Source of the DNA: Nocardioides donggukensis
GTDB lineage: Bacteria > Actinomycetota > Actinomycetes > Propionibacteriales > Nocardioidaceae
Reading direction: 5' to 3'
Length of the DNA: 64,000 nt
Assembly (NCBI RefSeq): GCF_014842875.1
Contig: NZ_JACYXZ010000001.1
Coordinates: 372,001-436,000 of the forward strand
A program made the position numbers and the translations under genes. The notes beneath the pieces were generated by a model. The model did no database searches and was not told the origin of the DNA. It saw only the letters and a list, made by a program, of their open reading frames with translations. Shown piece after piece: positions 25,127 to 34,317 of this stretch (positions are counted from its first letter, which is position 1; every line of letters begins with the position of its first letter).

Positions 25127-25909
25127 TCACTGCACCAGGCCGACCGCGCGGGCCGCGACCAGGATCCCGGCCCCCACCGCGAGGTTGTAGGCGGTCGCGA
25201 TCACCAGCAGCCGCGGTGCGCCCGTCCTGAGCGCCACCCGGAGCGGGAAGCTGCGGATCCCGTCCCGGTCGTCGTCCACCAGGCCGGGAAGGGCCCGGGT
25301 CACGTGCACGCCGATGCCGAGGAGGGCGGCGAGCGCGGTCATCGCGATGGTGGGCGGTCCGCCGCTACCCTCGCCGGCGAACCCCCCGTAGGAGAGGAAG
25401 GCGGGCAGCAGCCCGAAGGTCGCCATCCACGGCAGGTAGGAGAACCGGCTGCGGCGAAGCAGCCCGGCGTTGCCGGCCATGGCCACGAGGAGTACGCCGA
25501 CGTGCGTGAGGCCGGCGACGACGCCGTTCGCGATCGAGAGCGGGACCACGACCAGGACCCCGCACGCGAGCGCGTAGGAGACCGTCCCGCGCTCGACCTG
25601 GCCGAGCGCGATCGGCTTGTCGGGACGGCTGTGCCGGCGGTCCCGCTCGGTGTCGACGATGTCGTTGTGCCAGCCCAGCAGGACCTGGCCAACCAGCACG
25701 GTGGCCAGCACCAGGCCGACCTCCCGGGTGCTGCGGCCGGCCACGGCGGCCGCGACGCCCAGCGCGAGGGTGATCGCCAGGGCCTGCCGCGGGTGCGCGC
25801 ACCGCGCCAGCGCCACGGGCAGCGAGGCGGACAGGCGCTGCCGCCAGGGGCGGGCCGGGCGCCGGTCCCCCTGCTCTCCGCGAGGTGACTGATCGGTCCG
25901 CACAGACAT
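25127..25909 (-). CDS. UbiA-family prenyltransferase
   Basis: This 260-residue membrane protein has about seven to eight helices and the UbiA first Asp-rich motif NDIVDTERDRRHSRPDKP near residue 85. The second aspartate motif appears as VDDDRDGIRSFPLRV near residue 212. It should transfer an isoprenyl chain to an aromatic or sugar-like acceptor, for example in quinone synthesis, but the acceptor is not evident. ATG at 25909 is chosen because the upstream in-frame extension is low-complexity and unlike the family. No quinone genes are nearby. Confidence 0.85.
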   Translation of the reverse strand: MSVRTDQSPRGEQGDRRPARPWRQRLSASLPVALARCAHPRQALAITLALGVAAAVAGRSTREVGLVLATVLVGQVLLGWHNDIVDTERDRRHSRPDKPIALGQVERGTVSYALACGVLVVVPLSIANGVVAGLTHVGVLLVAMAGNAGLLRRSRFSYLPWMATFGLLPAFLSYGGFAGEGSGGPPTIAMTALAALLGIGVHVTRALPGLVDDDRDGIRSFPLRVALRTGAPRLLVIATAYNLAVGAGILVAARAVGLVQ

Positions 25910-26088
25910 AGGACGCAGTATCGACCAAGACGGCCCGCGAACGGGGGCTTTGTCCGGTCCCGGGTGCGTCCGGCGCGGCCCCGGAACGGCCGCGGCGGTC
26001 GGGCGCACCACACGGAGCGCGGTTCTGTCAAGCCCCGATTGCCGCCCTGACCTGCACAAACGCGGATCTGACCGGTCTGGACCCGTGT

Positions 26089-26111
26089 TAGACTGGTCAC
26101 CTAGGAAGGGG
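26089..26111 (+). promoter_or_regulatory. carD -10 element and ribosome-binding site
   Basis: TAGACT at 26089-26094 is a good -10 hexamer in a locally less GC-rich stretch, without a convincing -35. GGAAGGGG at 26104-26111 is a strong ribosome-binding site 10 bases before the carD ATG. Confidence 0.5.
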
Positions 26112-26121
26112 TACTTGGCAC

Positions 26122-26607
26122 ATGACATTCACCGTCGGCGAAACGGTTGTTTACCCAAATCACGGAGCAGCGGTCATCGAGGACATCGAGACCCGCACCA
26201 TCAAGGGAGAGGACAGGCAGTACCTGGTTCTCCGCATCGTCGCCCAGCAGGATCTGGTGGTTCGGGTCCCGGCCTGCAACCTCGATCTGGTCGGGGTCCG
26301 CGACGTCGTCGACAAGGAGGGGCTCGACCGTGTGTTCGACGTCCTCCGTGCCGCGCACGTCGAGGAGCCGACCAACTGGTCGCGGCGCTACAAGGCGAAC
26401 CTCGAGAAGCTCCACTCGGGCGATGTGATGAAGGTGGCCGAGGTCGTCCGCGACCTCTGGCGCCGGGAGCGCGACCGCGGTCTGTCGGCCGGGGAGAAGC
26501 GGATGCTGGCGAAGGCTCGCCAGATCCTCGTCTCCGAGTTGGCGCTGGCCGAGCACACCAACGAGGACAAGGCCGAGGCCATCCTCGACGAGGTGCTCGC
26601 GTCCTGA
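26122..26607 (+). CDS. carD: CarD-family RNA polymerase-binding regulator
   Basis: This 161-residue global regulator stabilises RNA polymerase open complexes at rRNA and other promoters. The N-terminal RNA polymerase-interacting domain opens [23 protein letters not shown], and the C-terminal helical DNA-binding part contains the conserved tryptophan in [13 protein letters not shown] near residue 86 and [23 protein letters not shown]. It is the expected neighbour of the isoprenoid gene ispF; the usual intervening ispD gene is absent here. A strong terminator follows. Confidence 0.95.
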   Translation: MTFTVGETVVYPNHGAAVIEDIETRTIKGEDRQYLVLRIVAQQDLVVRVPACNLDLVGVRDVVDKEGLDRVFDVLRAAHVEEPTNWSRRYKANLEKLHSGDVMKVAEVVRDLWRRERDRGLSAGEKRMLAKARQILVSELALAEHTNEDKAEAILDEVLAS

Positions 26608-26644
26608 CCTGAGGCCGCCGCGAGCGGCCGCCCGCAACAGCACG

Positions 26645-26679
26645 GCGAAGCCCCCCGGACCCGGTCCGGGGGGCTTCGC
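26645..26679. terminator. Bidirectional terminator hairpin between carD and ispF
   Basis: Perfect 16-base arms at 26645-26660 and 26664-26679 enclose a three-base loop, and the flanking bases extend the stem loosely. It lies between the convergent carD and ispF genes and can serve both. There is no U-tract, as is common in actinomycetes. Confidence 0.85.
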
Positions 26680-26715
26680 GCTGCTCGGACCGCGGGCGCG
26701 CCGAGCGACGGCGGA

Positions 26716-27189
26716 TCAGACGAGCAGGGCGGTGGCGATGGCGGCGACGCCCTCGCCGCGCCCGGTCAGGCCCAGTCCGTCGGTGGTGGTGGCCGACACC
26801 GACACCGGCGCCCCGACCGCCGCGCCGAGCACCTGCTCGGCCTCGGCCCGTCGGGCACCCATCCGCGGGCGGTTGCCGATCACCTGGACCGCCACGTTGC
26901 CGACCTCGAAGCCGGCCGCGCGCACCCGGCGCGCGGTCTCGGTCAGCAGCGCCACCCCCGAGGCGCCGGCCCACTGCGGCTCGCCGGTGCCGAAGTTGCT
27001 GCCCAGGTCGCCGAGCCCCGCCGCCGAGAGCAGCGCGTCGCACGCCGCGTGGGCGGCGACGTCGGCGTCGGAGTGGCCCTCGAGCCCGGCCGCCTCGTCC
27101 GGCCAGGCGAGTCCGGCCAGCATCATCGGCCGCCCCTCGGCGAAGCGGTGCACGTCGGAGCCGATACCGATCCGAGGGGTGTTCGTCAC
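26716..27189 (-). CDS. ispF: 2-C-methyl-D-erythritol 2,4-cyclodiphosphate synthase IspF
   Basis: This 157-residue enzyme of the MEP isoprenoid pathway has the zinc site in IGSDVHRF (Asp and His near residues 12-14), [19 protein letters not shown] near residue 38, [11 protein letters not shown] in place of the usual D-IG-x-HFP block, and a C-terminal [17 protein letters not shown]. Size and layout match the family. It starts with GTG at 27189, just 23 bases from the divergent molybdopterin oxidoreductase gene. No ispD is adjacent. Confidence 0.93.
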   Translation of the reverse strand: MTNTPRIGIGSDVHRFAEGRPMMLAGLAWPDEAAGLEGHSDADVAAHAACDALLSAAGLGDLGSNFGTGEPQWAGASGVALLTETARRVRAAGFEVGNVAVQVIGNRPRMGARRAEAEQVLGAAVGAPVSVSATTTDGLGLTGRGEGVAAIATALLV

Positions 27190-27212
27190 GCCATGATCAT
27201 GCCTGAGGGACC

Positions 27213-28778
27213 ATGGAGGACGTGAGCACCCCCCGAGGCGAGATGGACACGGCTCCCCGCGGTGCCCCGCGGGGCGCCTGGGAGATCGCCGGCCTGCTCG
27301 CCGGGCTGGCCGGACTCGCGGTCAGCCACGCCGCGACGCTGGTGCTCACCTCCCGCGCCACCCCTCCCGTCGCCGTGGCCGAGCTGTTCGTGCAGTACGT
27401 CCCCGGGGTGGTCGCCGAGACCGCCATCGACGTCCTCGGCCGGGCCGACAAGCCGGTGCTGGTCGTCGGGGTGCTGCTGGTCGTGGGTGGGCTGCTCGTC
27501 TACGCCGGGCGACTGGCCGCCCGGGCGTGGTGGAAGCCGCTGGTGGTCTACGCCGTCCTCGGCGGCATCGGCACCGTGGCCATGCTCACCCGGTACGACG
27601 CCCGGCCGGTCGACGTGCTGCCGGTGATCGCCGGCGTCGTCACGTGGATGGTGGCGCTGTCGTTCCTGACCGACCCGCTCCGGGTCGAGGCCGCGTCCGG
27701 CATCCCCGAGTCCGGGCACACCCGCCGCGGCTTCCTGCTCCGGGGCGGGGTGGTCGGCGCGATCGCGATCGGGCTCGGCGTCTTCGGCGAGCAGTTCGGG
27801 CGGCAGCGCCGCCGGGTCGAGCAGACCCGGGCGCTGCTGAACCTGCCGCTCACCCGTCCTCGACCCCCGGACGACGTGCGGGTCGACGTCGACGGCGTCG
27901 GGCCGTGGCAGACCCCGAACGCGGCGTTCTACCAGATCCACACCGCGATCGTGGTGCCCACGATCGCGCCCCAGGACTGGCGCCTGCGGATCCACGGCAT
28001 GGTCGAGCGGGAGATCACGCTGACCTACCAGGACCTGCTCGACCGGGAGCTCGCCGAGGACTGGATCACGCTCAACTGCGTCTCGAACCAGGTGGGCGGC
28101 CCGCTCATCGGCAACGCCTGGTGGAGCGGCGTACGCATCGACACGCTGCTCGCCGAGGCCGGCCCGGCCCCGGGGGCGGACGCGGTCAAGCAGACCTCGC
28201 AGGACGGGTGGACCTGCGGCACGCCGCTCGGTGCCCTGACCGACCCGGAGCGCAACGCGATGCTCGCGATCGGCATGAACGGGCGCCCGCTGCCGATCAC
28301 GCACGGCTTCCCGGTGCGGATGATCGTGCCGGGTCTCTACGGCTACGTCTCGGCCACCAAGTGGCTGGTCGACCTCGAGGTGACCCGGTTCGCCGACTTC
28401 GAGGCCTACTGGACCGGCAAGGGCTGGGGTGAGCGCGGCCCGGTGAAGATCGGGTCCCGGATCGAGGTCCCCCGCAACGGTGGCGACCTGCCCACCGGCG
28501 CGGCCCGCGTCGGTGGGGTCGCCTGGGCGCAGCACACCGGCATCGCCGGGGTCGAGGTGGCGCTCGACGGCGGCGGCTGGCGCGCCGCCGAGATCGCCGG
28601 CGCCCCCAACGACGACACCTGGGTCCAGTGGGCGGCCACGCTCGACCTCGACGAGGGCGACCACGAGCTGCGGGTCCGCGCGATCGGCAAGGACGGCGAG
28701 ACCCAGACCGGGGTCGAGCGCGACGTCCTGCCCGACGGTGCGACCGGCTGGCACGGGATCTCGTTCAGCGCGTCCTGA
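27213..28778 (+). CDS. Membrane-anchored molybdopterin-dependent oxidoreductase (sulfite oxidase family)
   Basis: The 521-residue protein has an N-terminal membrane part with four to five helices (residues 21-155). A twin-arginine-like [20 protein letters not shown] near residue 170 precedes the catalytic domain, suggesting an extracytoplasmic enzyme. The oxidoreductase Mo-binding domain contains [21 protein letters not shown] with the molybdenum-ligating cysteine near residue 289, and a C-terminal dimerisation domain follows ([19 protein letters not shown]). The family oxidises sulfite or reduces sulfoxides; the substrate here is unknown. It is divergent from ispF. Confidence 0.88.
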   Translation: MEDVSTPRGEMDTAPRGAPRGAWEIAGLLAGLAGLAVSHAATLVLTSRATPPVAVAELFVQYVPGVVAETAIDVLGRADKPVLVVGVLLVVGGLLVYAGRLAARAWWKPLVVYAVLGGIGTVAMLTRYDARPVDVLPVIAGVVTWMVALSFLTDPLRVEAASGIPESGHTRRGFLLRGGVVGAIAIGLGVFGEQFGRQRRRVEQTRALLNLPLTRPRPPDDVRVDVDGVGPWQTPNAAFYQIHTAIVVPTIAPQDWRLRIHGMVEREITLTYQDLLDRELAEDWITLNCVSNQVGGPLIGNAWWSGVRIDTLLAEAGPAPGADAVKQTSQDGWTCGTPLGALTDPERNAMLAIGMNGRPLPITHGFPVRMIVPGLYGYVSATKWLVDLEVTRFADFEAYWTGKGWGERGPVKIGSRIEVPRNGGDLPTGAARVGGVAWAQHTGIAGVEVALDGGGWRAAEIAGAPNDDTWVQWAATLDLDEGDHELRVRAIGKDGETQTGVERDVLPDGATGWHGISFSAS

Positions 28779-28856
28779 CCCGGTGCCGTCGGCCACGGCG
28801 GTGCCCGAGGCGGTGGGGATGGGGAGTCTCGGGCGGCTCGACCCTAGGATTGGACG

Positions 28857-30383
28857 GTGGCACTCCGGCTCTACGACTCAGCGACCCGCGACGCACGCGA
28901 CTTCGTGCCCCTCGAGGAGGGGCGCGTCGGCATCTACGTGTGCGGCCTGACCGTCCAGTCCGAGCCGCACGTCGGGCACGTCCGCTCCGCGGTGAACTTC
29001 GACGTCCTGCAGCGGTGGCTGCGGCACTCGGGCTACGCGGTGACGTTCATCCGCAACGTCACCGACATCGACGACAAGATCCTGGTGAAGGCGGCCGAGC
29101 AGGGACGGCCCTGGTACAACCTCGCCTACGACATGGCCCACGAGCTCTCCGCCGCCTACGCCTCGCTGAACGTCCAGCGGCCGACGTACGAGCCGGCCGC
29201 GACCGGGCACGTCCCGGAGATGGTCGAGCTGATCGGCCGGCTGGTCGAGCGCGGCCACGCCTACCCGGCGGCCGACGACTCGGGCGACGTCTACTTCGAC
29301 GTGGGGTCCTGGCCCGCGTACGGCGAGCTCTCCGGGCAGCGGGTCGAGGACATGGAGGCCGCGGCCGACGCCGACCCGCGGGGCAAGCGGGACCCGCGTG
29401 ACTTCGCGCTGTGGAAGGGCTGGAAGTCCGAGACCGAGCCGGAGACGGCCTCGTGGCCGTCGCCGTGGGGGCGCGGCCGGCCGGGCTGGCACATCGAGTG
29501 CTCGGCGATGGCCGGGAAGTACCTCGGCGCGGCCTTCGACATCCACGGCGGCGGCATCGACCTGCGCTTCCCCCACCACGAGAACGAGCAGGCGCAGTCC
29601 CGGGCCGCCGGGCAGCGGTTCGCGTCGTACTGGCTGCACAACGCCTGGATCACCACCTCGGGCGAGAAGATGAGCAAGTCGCTCGGCAACTCGCTGCTGG
29701 TGCCGAACGTGCTCGAGCGGGTGCGCGGTGTGGAGCTGCGGTTCTACCTCGTCTCGGCGCACTACCGCTCGCACGTCGAGTTCTCCTTCGAGGCGCTCGA
29801 CGAGGCCGCCGCCGGCTACCGCCGGATCGAGAGCTTCCTCGAGCGGGCGGGGGATCTGCCTGCCTCTGGCTCCGGGTCCGGGTCCGGGACCGGGACCGGG
29901 ACTGGGACTGGGACTGTCAAAGAGCCGCAATTGCGGCCGATTGACATGGAAATCGGCGCAGAACATGTCGAACGGGCGCAATTGCGGCTGTTGGACCAGC
30001 TGCCTGCGGCGTTCGTGGCCGCGATGGACGACGACCTCGGCACGCCGGCGGCGGTCGCGGCCGTCCACGACGCGGTCCGGGAGGGGAACCGGCTGCTCGC
30101 GGCGGGGGACCGGGACCGGGCCGCCGAGCAGGCCGGCGCCGTGCGGGCGATGCTCGACGTGCTGGGGCTCGACCCCGCCGACCCGGCGTACGCCGCGGGC
30201 ACGTCCTCGGCACAGGGGCGGCTGGAGACGGCCGTCGACACCCTGGTGGCCGGACTGCTCGGCGAGCGGGACCGGGCCCGGGCGGCGCGGGACTACGCCG
30301 CCGCGGACGCGATCCGGGACCGTATCAAGGCGGCCGGGATCGAGATCGAGGACACCCCCAGCGGACCGAGGTGGAGCATCTGA
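28857..30383 (+). CDS. cysS: Cysteinyl-tRNA synthetase with in-frame repeat and palindromic insert
   Basis: This 508-residue class I synthetase charges tRNA-Cys. [19 protein letters not shown] contains the HIGH-type motif and a zinc cysteine, and KMSKSLGNS is near residue 271. It is about 40 residues longer than the usual 465 or so. The surplus lies at residues 337-380: a (SG)n(TG)n tract followed by a peptide beginning [11 protein letters not shown] and ending [10 protein letters not shown], encoded by the 67-bp palindrome at 29923-29989. It sits in the variable linker before [18 protein letters not shown], so activity is probably kept. The stop overlaps rlmB (TGATG). Confidence 0.93.
   Translation: MALRLYDSATRDARDFVPLEEGRVGIYVCGLTVQSEPHVGHVRSAVNFDVLQRWLRHSGYAVTFIRNVTDIDDKILVKAAEQGRPWYNLAYDMAHELSAAYASLNVQRPTYEPAATGHVPEMVELIGRLVERGHAYPAADDSGDVYFDVGSWPAYGELSGQRVEDMEAAADADPRGKRDPRDFALWKGWKSETEPETASWPSPWGRGRPGWHIECSAMAGKYLGAAFDIHGGGIDLRFPHHENEQAQSRAAGQRFASYWLHNAWITTSGEKMSKSLGNSLLVPNVLERVRGVELRFYLVSAHYRSHVEFSFEALDEAAAGYRRIESFLERAGDLPASGSGSGSGTGTGTGTGTVKEPQLRPIDMEIGAEHVERAQLRLLDQLPAAFVAAMDDDLGTPAAVAAVHDAVREGNRLLAAGDRDRAAEQAGAVRAMLDVLGLDPADPAYAAGTSSAQGRLETAVDTLVAGLLGERDRARAARDYAAADAIRDRIKAAGIEIEDTPSGPRWSI
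29871..29916. repeat. Hexanucleotide microsatellite within cysS
   Basis: Seven and two-thirds copies of a six-base unit run in order: three TCCGGG, two ACCGGG, and then ACTGGG variants. They encode alternating Ser-Gly and Thr-Gly. Copy number could vary in steps of two codons without a frameshift. Confidence 0.85.
29923..29989. repeat. 67-bp near-palindromic element inserted in cysS
   Basis: Arms at 29923-29948 and 29964-29989 pair at 23 of 26 positions around a 15-base loop. The outer 13 bases, which include the palindrome GCAATTGC, pair without mismatch. Its GC content is about 58% against more than 70% around it, and it uses codons rare in this genome (AAA, CAA, TTG, ATT, CAT). It is read through in frame by cysS. 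These traits suggest an inserted mobile palindromic element rather than ancestral coding sequence. Confidence 0.8.
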
Positions 30384-31339
30384 TGGCCGGCAACTCCCAG
30401 CGCAAGGGCGCGATCCGCAAGACCAGCAAGGGCAACCCGACCGCCGGGTCGGGTGGCCGGGTCAAGCGCGGTCTCGAGGGCCGGGGCCCGACCCCGAAGG
30501 CCAAGGACCGGCCCAACCACAAGGTCTACAAGCAGCGCACCAAGGCCGAGCGGGCCGCGGCGGCCCGACCGAAGCGGCAGGGCGGGCGCGGCGGCGACTC
30601 GGAGTGGGTGGCCGGCCGGAACGCGGTCGTGGAGGCGCTGCGCGCCGAGATGCCGGTGACCGGTCTCTACGTCGCGGAGGGCACCGAGCGGGACGGCCGG
30701 CTGCGGGAGGCGTTCGCGCTCGCCGCCGACCGCGGGCTGGCCCTGCTCGAGGTGCCGCGGGCCGAGCTGGACAAGATGACCGCCGGGGCCGTGCACCAGG
30801 GGCTGGCCGCCCGGGTGCCGCCGTACGAGTACGCCCACCCCGACGACCTGCTCGAGGCCGCCGCCGCGCTGGGCCAGCCGCCGCTCGTCGTGGCCCTGGA
30901 CTCGGTGACCGATCCCCGCAACCTGGGGGCGGTCGTCCGGTCGGCGGCGGGCTTCGGCGCGCACGGGGTGCTGATCCCCGAACGCCGGGCCGCCGGGATG
31001 ACCGCCTCGGCCTGGAAGACCTCGGCCGGCGCCGCGGCCCGGGTGCCGGTCGCCCAGGCCGTCAACCTGGTCCGCCAGCTGAAGGCCTACCAGCAGGCCG
31101 GCTGCATGGTGGTCGGTCTGGCCGCCGACGGCGACGTCTCGCTGCCCGACCTGGCGCTGGCCGACGGCCCGCTGGTGGTCGTCGTGGGCTCCGAGGGCAA
31201 GGGCCTGTCCCGCCTGGTGTCCGAGACCTGCGACCAGCTGGTCTCGATCCCGATGTCCGGTGACCTGGAGTCCCTGAACGCCGGCGTCGCCGCCTCGGTG
31301 ACGCTGTACGCCGTCGCCCAGGCCCGTCGCACCACCTGA
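30383..31339 (+). CDS. rlmB: 23S rRNA (guanosine-2'-O)-methyltransferase RlmB (SpoU family)
   Basis: This 318-residue SPOUT methyltransferase has the basic, lysine-rich N-terminal extension (residues 1-72) usual in actinobacterial RlmB. An RNA-binding L30e-like part opens with [16 protein letters not shown], and the knotted catalytic domain follows with [34 protein letters not shown] and [18 protein letters not shown]. It methylates G2251-equivalent in 23S rRNA. Its start overlaps the cysS stop, a conserved actinobacterial arrangement. Confidence 0.94.
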   Translation: MAGNSQRKGAIRKTSKGNPTAGSGGRVKRGLEGRGPTPKAKDRPNHKVYKQRTKAERAAAARPKRQGGRGGDSEWVAGRNAVVEALRAEMPVTGLYVAEGTERDGRLREAFALAADRGLALLEVPRAELDKMTAGAVHQGLAARVPPYEYAHPDDLLEAAAALGQPPLVVALDSVTDPRNLGAVVRSAAGFGAHGVLIPERRAAGMTASAWKTSAGAAARVPVAQAVNLVRQLKAYQQAGCMVVGLAADGDVSLPDLALADGPLVVVVGSEGKGLSRLVSETCDQLVSIPMSGDLESLNAGVAASVTLYAVAQARRTT

Positions 31340-31373
31340 CCGGGCGACTCCACCGGCTCGGTACGTTGGGGCC

Positions 31374-33056
31374 GTGGGGTTGCGACGACCGGGGCCGCGG
31401 ACGGTGCGCGGCATGACGACGGCGAGCGCGTACGTGCTCGCCTGGCTGGTGCTGACCGTCCCCCTCGCGGCGGTGGTGTTCCTGACCTCGCAGACGAGCA
31501 CCACGGTCGCAAGCCACGACGCGGTCGTCCGGCCCACGATCGACGGCTACGTCACGCTGCGCACCGGCCCGTTCCTGCCGGATGTCCGGATGGCCTCGGA
31601 GCGGCGGCTCGGGGTCGACATCTCGCTCGGCAAGACCGAGGCCGGGTCGGCGGAGCAGCTGGTCCAGCGCTACGCGTTCATCGCCAGCCAGCCCGACGGG
31701 CAGGTGGCCCAGGTGGAGGGGTCGCTCACGAGCCTCGCCTACCGGGCGGCGCTGCGGGCCGGGCTGGTCGCGGTGCTGCCGCTGGGCGTGTGGGCCGCGA
31801 TCGGCGACCGGCGCCGACGGGAGCTGGCCGCGGGCGTCCGGACCCGCCGCGGCATGACCGTGGTGGCCGCGGGTACGGCGCTGGTCGTGGCCGGCGGCCT
31901 GCTGGTGGCCGCCTCCTGGGAGAGCGACCGGGAGATGCTGGCCGACGACTCCGCCTGGTTCCCGCTCGGGGAGTACCTCCCCGAGGTCGACGTCCCTGCC
32001 GAGGCGCAGGACATCGAGGTCGCCGCGTCCGCGACCACCCGGGGCACGAAGCGGCTGATCCTCAGCGCGGTCGACACCTACCAGCGCAGCCGTACGTTCT
32101 ACAGCGGTGCGCGTGAGCGCGCCGCCGAGCTCGAGCTGCGCCAGCCCGAGGAGGGCGAGACGGTGGCGCTGCTGGTGGCCGACCGGCACGACAACATCGG
32201 CATGGATCCGGTCTCGCGGGCGATCGCGGACCGAGCCGGGGCCACCGCGGTGCTGGACGCCGGCGACGACACCTCGACCGGTGCCGCCTGGGAGGCGTTC
32301 AGCCTCGACTCCCTCGACGACGCCTACGCCGACTACGGCGACCAGCGCTACTCCGTGGCCGGGAACCACGACAACGGGACGTTCGTCGACGCCTACCTCA
32401 GGGACCGCGGCTGGCGCACGGCCACGGGCGAGCCCGTGGAGGGCCCCGGTGGCTCGGTCCTGCTGGCCATCAACGACCCGCGCTCCAGTGGCCTCGGGAC
32501 GTGGCGCGACGAGCCCGAGCTCAGCTTCGGCGACGCCAGCGAGCGGCTCGCCGACGAGGCCTGCGCGGCACCGGATCGGGTCAACACCCTGCTCGTGCAC
32601 GACGCGAACCTCGGGGAGCCGGCCCTGGAGCGCGGCTGCGTGGACCTGGTCGTCGGCGGGCACCTGCACGTCCAGGAGGGCCCGGACCCGGTGGTCGGCG
32701 AGAACGGGGTGACCGGGTTCAGCTACACCAACGGCACCAGCGGCGGGGCGGCGTACGCCATCGCGGTGGGCAGCAAGCTGCGGCGACCGGCCGAGGTCTC
32801 GCTGGTCACCTACCGGGACGGGCGACCCGTGGGCATCCAGAGCGTGCTGCTCCAGACCAACGGCGTCTTCGATGTCGGCGACTACGTGGAGCTCGACTAC
32901 GGCGACGTCACTGCCGAGGACCCGGACTCCGGGACCGACGCGGACACCGGCCCCGGGCTGGACGGCCCGGACCCGGACCCGGACGCGGACGTGGATCCGG
33001 AGACCGGGACGGACGCCGGACCTGGCGGCGAGGGCTCGTCGCCGGGGGAGGGGTGA
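31374..33056 (+). CDS. Membrane-anchored metallophosphoesterase
   Basis: The 560-residue protein has two N-terminal membrane helices (about residues 18-42 and 122-178) and then a calcineurin-like domain carrying the metal motifs in order: VADRHDNIG (D-x-H), LDAGDDTS (GD), VAGNHDNG (GNHD), LLVHD and GGHLHV (GHxH). The C-terminal 45 residues are an acidic Asp/Pro/Gly/Thr low-complexity tail. Substrate is unknown. The GTG start at 31374 is assumed; ATG at 31413 is the alternative. It follows rlmB by 34 bases and may share its transcript. Confidence 0.83.
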   Translation: MGLRRPGPRTVRGMTTASAYVLAWLVLTVPLAAVVFLTSQTSTTVASHDAVVRPTIDGYVTLRTGPFLPDVRMASERRLGVDISLGKTEAGSAEQLVQRYAFIASQPDGQVAQVEGSLTSLAYRAALRAGLVAVLPLGVWAAIGDRRRRELAAGVRTRRGMTVVAAGTALVVAGGLLVAASWESDREMLADDSAWFPLGEYLPEVDVPAEAQDIEVAASATTRGTKRLILSAVDTYQRSRTFYSGARERAAELELRQPEEGETVALLVADRHDNIGMDPVSRAIADRAGATAVLDAGDDTSTGAAWEAFSLDSLDDAYADYGDQRYSVAGNHDNGTFVDAYLRDRGWRTATGEPVEGPGGSVLLAINDPRSSGLGTWRDEPELSFGDASERLADEACAAPDRVNTLLVHDANLGEPALERGCVDLVVGGHLHVQEGPDPVVGENGVTGFSYTNGTSGGAAYAIAVGSKLRRPAEVSLVTYRDGRPVGIQSVLLQTNGVFDVGDYVELDYGDVTAEDPDSGTDADTGPGLDGPDPDPDADVDPETGTDAGPGGEGSSPGEG

Positions 33057-33060
33057 GCCC

Positions 33061-34269
33061 TCAGCCCGGCGTCGGCAGCGCCGGCCGGTGCGGCAGCACG
33101 GTCTCGATGTAGTCGCGCGCGGCCTCGAAGAGGTCCACCTCGGCGCCGGCCCGCTCGGAGAGGTACCAGCGGTGCTCGAGGATCTCGTGGAACACCTCCG
33201 CCGGCTCCAGCCGCGGCAGCGTGGACGGCGGCACCAGGTCGCGGACCGGCTCGTAGATCTCGGTGAGCCAGCGGGTGGCGACCTGCTCCGGCGGGTGCGA
33301 GCCCAGGCCCATGCTGAGCGTGAACGCGGCCAGGTCGTTGAGCAGGCGACGGGCCTGGTTCTCCTCGACGTCGAGGCCCGTGAGCCGCTGCAGCTCGCGG
33401 CTGTGGTGCCCGAGCTCGATGACCTTGGGCTGCAGCCGGAACCGGTTCCGGTCCGGGTCGGCGACCATCTCGATCTCCTCGACGTCGAAGCCGAGGTCGT
33501 TGAGCCGCTCGATGCGCTGCTCGACCCGCCACATCTCGTCCGGGCCGAACTCCTCGACCGCGGTCAGCTCGGCCCACAGGGCGTCGTACCGCTCCTGGAT
33601 CAGGTCGATCATCTCCAGGCCGTCGACATCCCCCTCGAGCATGCCGCTCGCCTGCAGGTCGAGCAGCTCGGCGAAGACGTTCTCCCGGCCGACGGTGACG
33701 TCGTGCTGACGCATCCCGTCGCCCAGGGCGGAGCGGAGCTCGCCGGTCTCGGCGTCGACGAGGTAGGCCGCGAACGCCCCCGCGTTGCGTCGGAACAGCA
33801 CGTTGGACAGGGAGACGTCGCCCCAGAAGAAGCCCGCCAGGTGCAGCCGGACCAGCAGGACGACGAGCGCGTCGACCAGCCGCGGGATCTGGCCGGCGTC
33901 GGTGCCGTGCGAGAACAGCCACCGGTACGGCAGCGAGAAGCGCAGGTGCCGGGTGACCAGGACCGCGGGCAGTGGCTCGCCGTGCTCGTCGCGTCGCCCG
34001 GTGATCACGCACTGCGGCTCGACGCACGGGAGCCGCTCCCGGCCGAGCTCGCGGAGCAGCTGGTACTCACCGAGCGCGATCCGCTCCTCGGTCTCCTTCG
34101 CCACGTAGACGGCGCCGCCGGGGCCGGTGCGGATGATCCGGACGACGTGGCGGGAGAGCCCCTGCGGCAGAGCCACCAGGTGCTCGTCGGCCCAGTCCTC
34201 GAGCCGCTGCGCCCACGGCAGGGCCAGCAGGGCCGGGTCAGGCCGGGTCGCCACCACGCGCAGGTCCAT
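33061..34269 (-). CDS. DUF4032-domain protein with kinase-like N-terminus
   Basis: This 402-residue protein belongs to the actinobacterial DUF4032 family. The N-terminal half resembles lipopolysaccharide-kinase-type folds: VYVAKETEERIALGEYQLLREL could hold an ATP-site lysine, and FWGDVSLSNVLFRRN resembles the HGDlxxxN catalytic loop with His replaced by Trp. The C-terminal half (VIELGHHSRELQRLTGLDVEENQARRLLNDL) is the DUF4032 part. Function is unknown. ATG at 34269 is chosen because GGGGAGGA lies eight bases upstream. It lies between a phosphoesterase and a GH13 gene. Confidence 0.82.
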   Translation of the reverse strand: MDLRVVATRPDPALLALPWAQRLEDWADEHLVALPQGLSRHVVRIIRTGPGGAVYVAKETEERIALGEYQLLRELGRERLPCVEPQCVITGRRDEHGEPLPAVLVTRHLRFSLPYRWLFSHGTDAGQIPRLVDALVVLLVRLHLAGFFWGDVSLSNVLFRRNAGAFAAYLVDAETGELRSALGDGMRQHDVTVGRENVFAELLDLQASGMLEGDVDGLEMIDLIQERYDALWAELTAVEEFGPDEMWRVEQRIERLNDLGFDVEEIEMVADPDRNRFRLQPKVIELGHHSRELQRLTGLDVEENQARRLLNDLAAFTLSMGLGSHPPEQVATRWLTEIYEPVRDLVPPSTLPRLEPAEVFHEILEHRWYLSERAGAEVDLFEAARDYIETVLPHRPALPTPG

Positions 34270-34317
34270 GGGGACATCCTCCCCCACCGGAGGAGTCGGG
34301 GGGTCGACGTCCCGAGC

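Noticed and set aside
29923..29989. Intrinsic terminator or LexA-type box inside cysS
   Set aside because: It is inside a coding region that continues in frame for 130 codons, and the GAACATGTCGAAC segment does not match the actinobacterial SOS box.
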